64,000 nucleotides of DNA. Origin: Megalobrama amblycephala. Taxonomy: Eukaryota > Chordata > Actinopteri > Cypriniformes > Xenocyprididae. Location: assembly GCF_018812025.1 (NCBI RefSeq), contig NC_063051.1:3826896-3890895 (forward strand), in the 5' to 3' direction. Both the position numbers and the translations under genes were made by a program. This document shows positions 61,833 to 64,000 of this stretch, in pieces. The first letter of the stretch is position 1; each line of letters starts with the position of its first letter. Below the pieces are notes generated by a model that did not search any database, was not told the origin of the DNA, and saw nothing but the letters and a program-made list of their open reading frames with translations.

Positions 61833-63644
61833 CCTAGTAGTGAATGTTTTATGAGCAGTAGGATAACAATATTCATCCTCACAGTCAAAATGAGCCGAAT
61901 TTTGTATTTTAACCACTAGAGGGCAAAAAGTTACATAGTGTAACTTTTAAAATATTATGTGTAAGAAGTTTTCAGAATCTGTTTTTATTAAAATTTTCAG
62001 TATTTTTCAAACAAACATTTTAATGACAGTGTACTGAACAAAATTAAATTAAAATATTTTATTTTTCTAAACAAAATATGGTACAGATTTTCTGAAGTGA
62101 TTGTTTTGAACAGGTATTAATTTATATTACAAAATATTACAAAAATAAATAAATAAAGTGTTTGTAATACATGGGGGCGTTTTGCTCCATTCGGATTCAG
62201 ATATAGGGTGTGTTTAAGAAAATTTTCATATAGTACACGTTTGTACGTGTATGTGAATTGGTAAATGAAATATTATATAAAATTAAAATAAGATGGCTTA
62301 TCGTTTGGTTGTTCCTAAATTAAACAATGCATTTAATTGCTCGTATCTGTGAAATTTCACTTTTTTTTTTTCTGACCTCTGATTTAAAGGGGGCTTGTAA
62401 TTCAAATCCTTTCATGAAACCATTTACTTGTGCAGTTGGAAAAGCTTCAAAAACCATGATTAAGAAATGTATCAAGTTTTTGGCCAATTGGCAAGCAACA
62501 TTCTGCTCTGCTACATAACTTATAGCTTATTTCTTTTGAACGTATTTATTGTCTTTTTCCAGTTGTCTTCAGCTGGTTTTATTGCAGTCATCATGAGGAC
62601 TTGCAATAGTTTCTGACTCCCTCATAAATCAGAATATTTGCAGTTATTGCCCTAGCTTTGTTCTTGCGGTCCATTTTCTGTAACTGTCAGCCTCATTTAG
62701 GCGTAAATACAGCAGTTTGCACTTGCTATATAACGTAGGACTGCTTATTTGGAAAGGATACATTTATGCCTCAGATGTATACATCTCATTTGAGTTTATT
62801 AATGAAACGCTTTGACTCCATATGTCACTGTCAGACAAGGTGCGAACGATAGGCAGTGATGGTTCAGTAATTTGTTTGTTAAACGATGCTGTGAAGAGCA
62901 AATCATTTTTACTGTTGACACGTCTGTCCTTTTCCCAACCGCATACTGCCTTTATTTCCACATTCATTCTGAGGTTTTTTGTCATAAAGACAGCCAGTGT
63001 CAGTATTCACATTTATCTCATCAACAAGTATAGTGTCGTTCCACAGTTCAAGACTGATAAATGCTAACAAACCTAAGTAACTTTCTTTGTGTGCCCTGGC
63101 TGTTAACATCAGCCTTTCAGCAAGTGAAGCATGTCTTTAACCTTGTTTAGCCTTTTGGAATCAAGTGTAATCTTCTCTGACAGGAGATTAATGGCACCAT
63201 CTCTCTAGTTTTTACTAGCACCATCAGGGAGGAGTGAGAGGCAAAAATGAAGGGGAGGAAAGGAGAGAATGAAGGTCTGCAGTCTGTCATCATGCCACAC
63301 TGGGATGAGTTTGGGTGAAAGGGCTCCGCAAAAACATTATGAGAGATGTATGGATTTTGTGCTCTTTTGTTCTCCCCCCTCTATCTGTTTGCTCTCAGTA
63401 ATCTGTCATTGTGTCATTTACTGGGGGTAGAGATGTCTGTCCCGCTAGCCTACAGAGATATATTGGGGAAATGAAAGATTGTTGCTCACTCCTTTAGACA
63501 TTTAATTCTAGTTTTGTCCATTTGCCCCTTTTTTCAATTTGTGCACCATCTAATGCTTTCAATTATGTATTTATTTTATTCAAATTTTTTCTTTGTTCCT
63601 CAAACATTTGCTCAGACCAAAACACCATAAGAAAAAATCTCTAA
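61833..63644. other. Intergenic, mostly unique sequence
   Basis: No gene was recognised. The part from about 62540 to 63470 lacks repeat structure and could be conserved non-coding DNA, judged by texture only. Confidence 0.4.
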
Positions 63645-63648
63645 TTAA

Positions 63649-64000
63649 AGGGGACCTATTATGCCCCTTTTCACAATGTAATATAAATCTCTGGTGTCCC
63701 CAGAATGTGTATGTGAAGTTTCAGCTCAAAATACCCCACAGATCATTAATTATAGCTTGTCAAATTTGCCCCTATGTGGGTGTGAGCAAAAACACGCCAT
63801 TTTTTGTGCGTGTCCCTTTAAATGCAAATGAGCTTTAACAGTTCACACTTTGGTTGCTCAACAACAAAGCTGGAGAATCTCATGCAGCCAAAATGAGGAT
63901 TGTCAGTAACAGTGTTCAGCCTTACATTGTTCAAACTGGAGTCGGACACTGATGGAGAGACTCAGGTAGAGAATTAACTTTTAGAATTAATACATTTCTG
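63649..64000. repeat. TTAA element (AGGGGACCTATTATGCCCC), cut by window edge
   Basis: TTAA at 63645-63648 is followed by AGGGGACCTATTATGCCCCT. The next part (AATATAAATCTCTGGTGTCC, then TTTCAGCTCAAAATACCCCA) parallels the sub-terminal part of 25042-25972, so it is a diverged relative of that family. The right end is outside the window. Confidence 0.75.

Overview
This window looks like nuclear DNA from a teleost fish, most probably a cyprinid such as a zebrafish, carp or goldfish relative. The sequence is AT-rich. Its genes are split into many small exons with GT-AG introns, and the space between exons is crowded with short non-autonomous DNA transposons. Many of these are flanked by TTAA and have ends such as AGGTGCCC, AGGGATAG or AGGATTAG, which I associate with cyprinid genomes. 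No bacterial, plasmid, phage or CRISPR features were seen.

Two protein-coding genes, both on the + strand, can be rebuilt exon by exon. (1) camkv (coding exons 27877-31775) encodes a CaM-kinase-like vesicle-associated pseudokinase of 397 aa in ten coding exons. A likely non-coding first exon at about 10.8-11.05 kb implies a first intron of about 16.8 kb, and the 3' UTR probably runs to about 35.35 kb. (2) rbm6 (39845-53787) encodes an RNA-binding splicing-factor-type protein of 1310 aa in 22 coding exons. It has a non-coding first exon ending at 39107 and a poly(A) signal at 54190. In mammals CAMKV and RBM6 lie close together in the 3p21.31 region, so the pairing fits conserved synteny. They act in different processes, vesicle/calmodulin biology in neurons versus nuclear pre-mRNA processing.

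Layout: 1-10.5 kb is intergenic and transposon-rich, with a 90/91-bp satellite array inside one element. 10.8-35.35 kb is the camkv transcription unit. 35.35-39.0 kb is intergenic, with a broken unrecognised coding remnant and several repeats. 39.0-54.2 kb is rbm6, with repeats in its introns. 54.2-64 kb holds no confirmed gene: it has a layered set of nested transposons at 58-62 kb and two exon-like pieces on the minus strand that I could not assign.

No convincing new multi-gene system was found. The most distinctive points are: transposon structures with readable target-site duplications; a recurrent pattern in which two TTAA elements abut and share one TTAA; a minisatellite built inside a transposon; an rbm6 protein without the RanBP2 zinc finger and with little left of the G-patch; a weak rbm6 donor whose read-through would end after the first RRM; and a plausible orphan terminal exon on the minus strand at 56839-56909.
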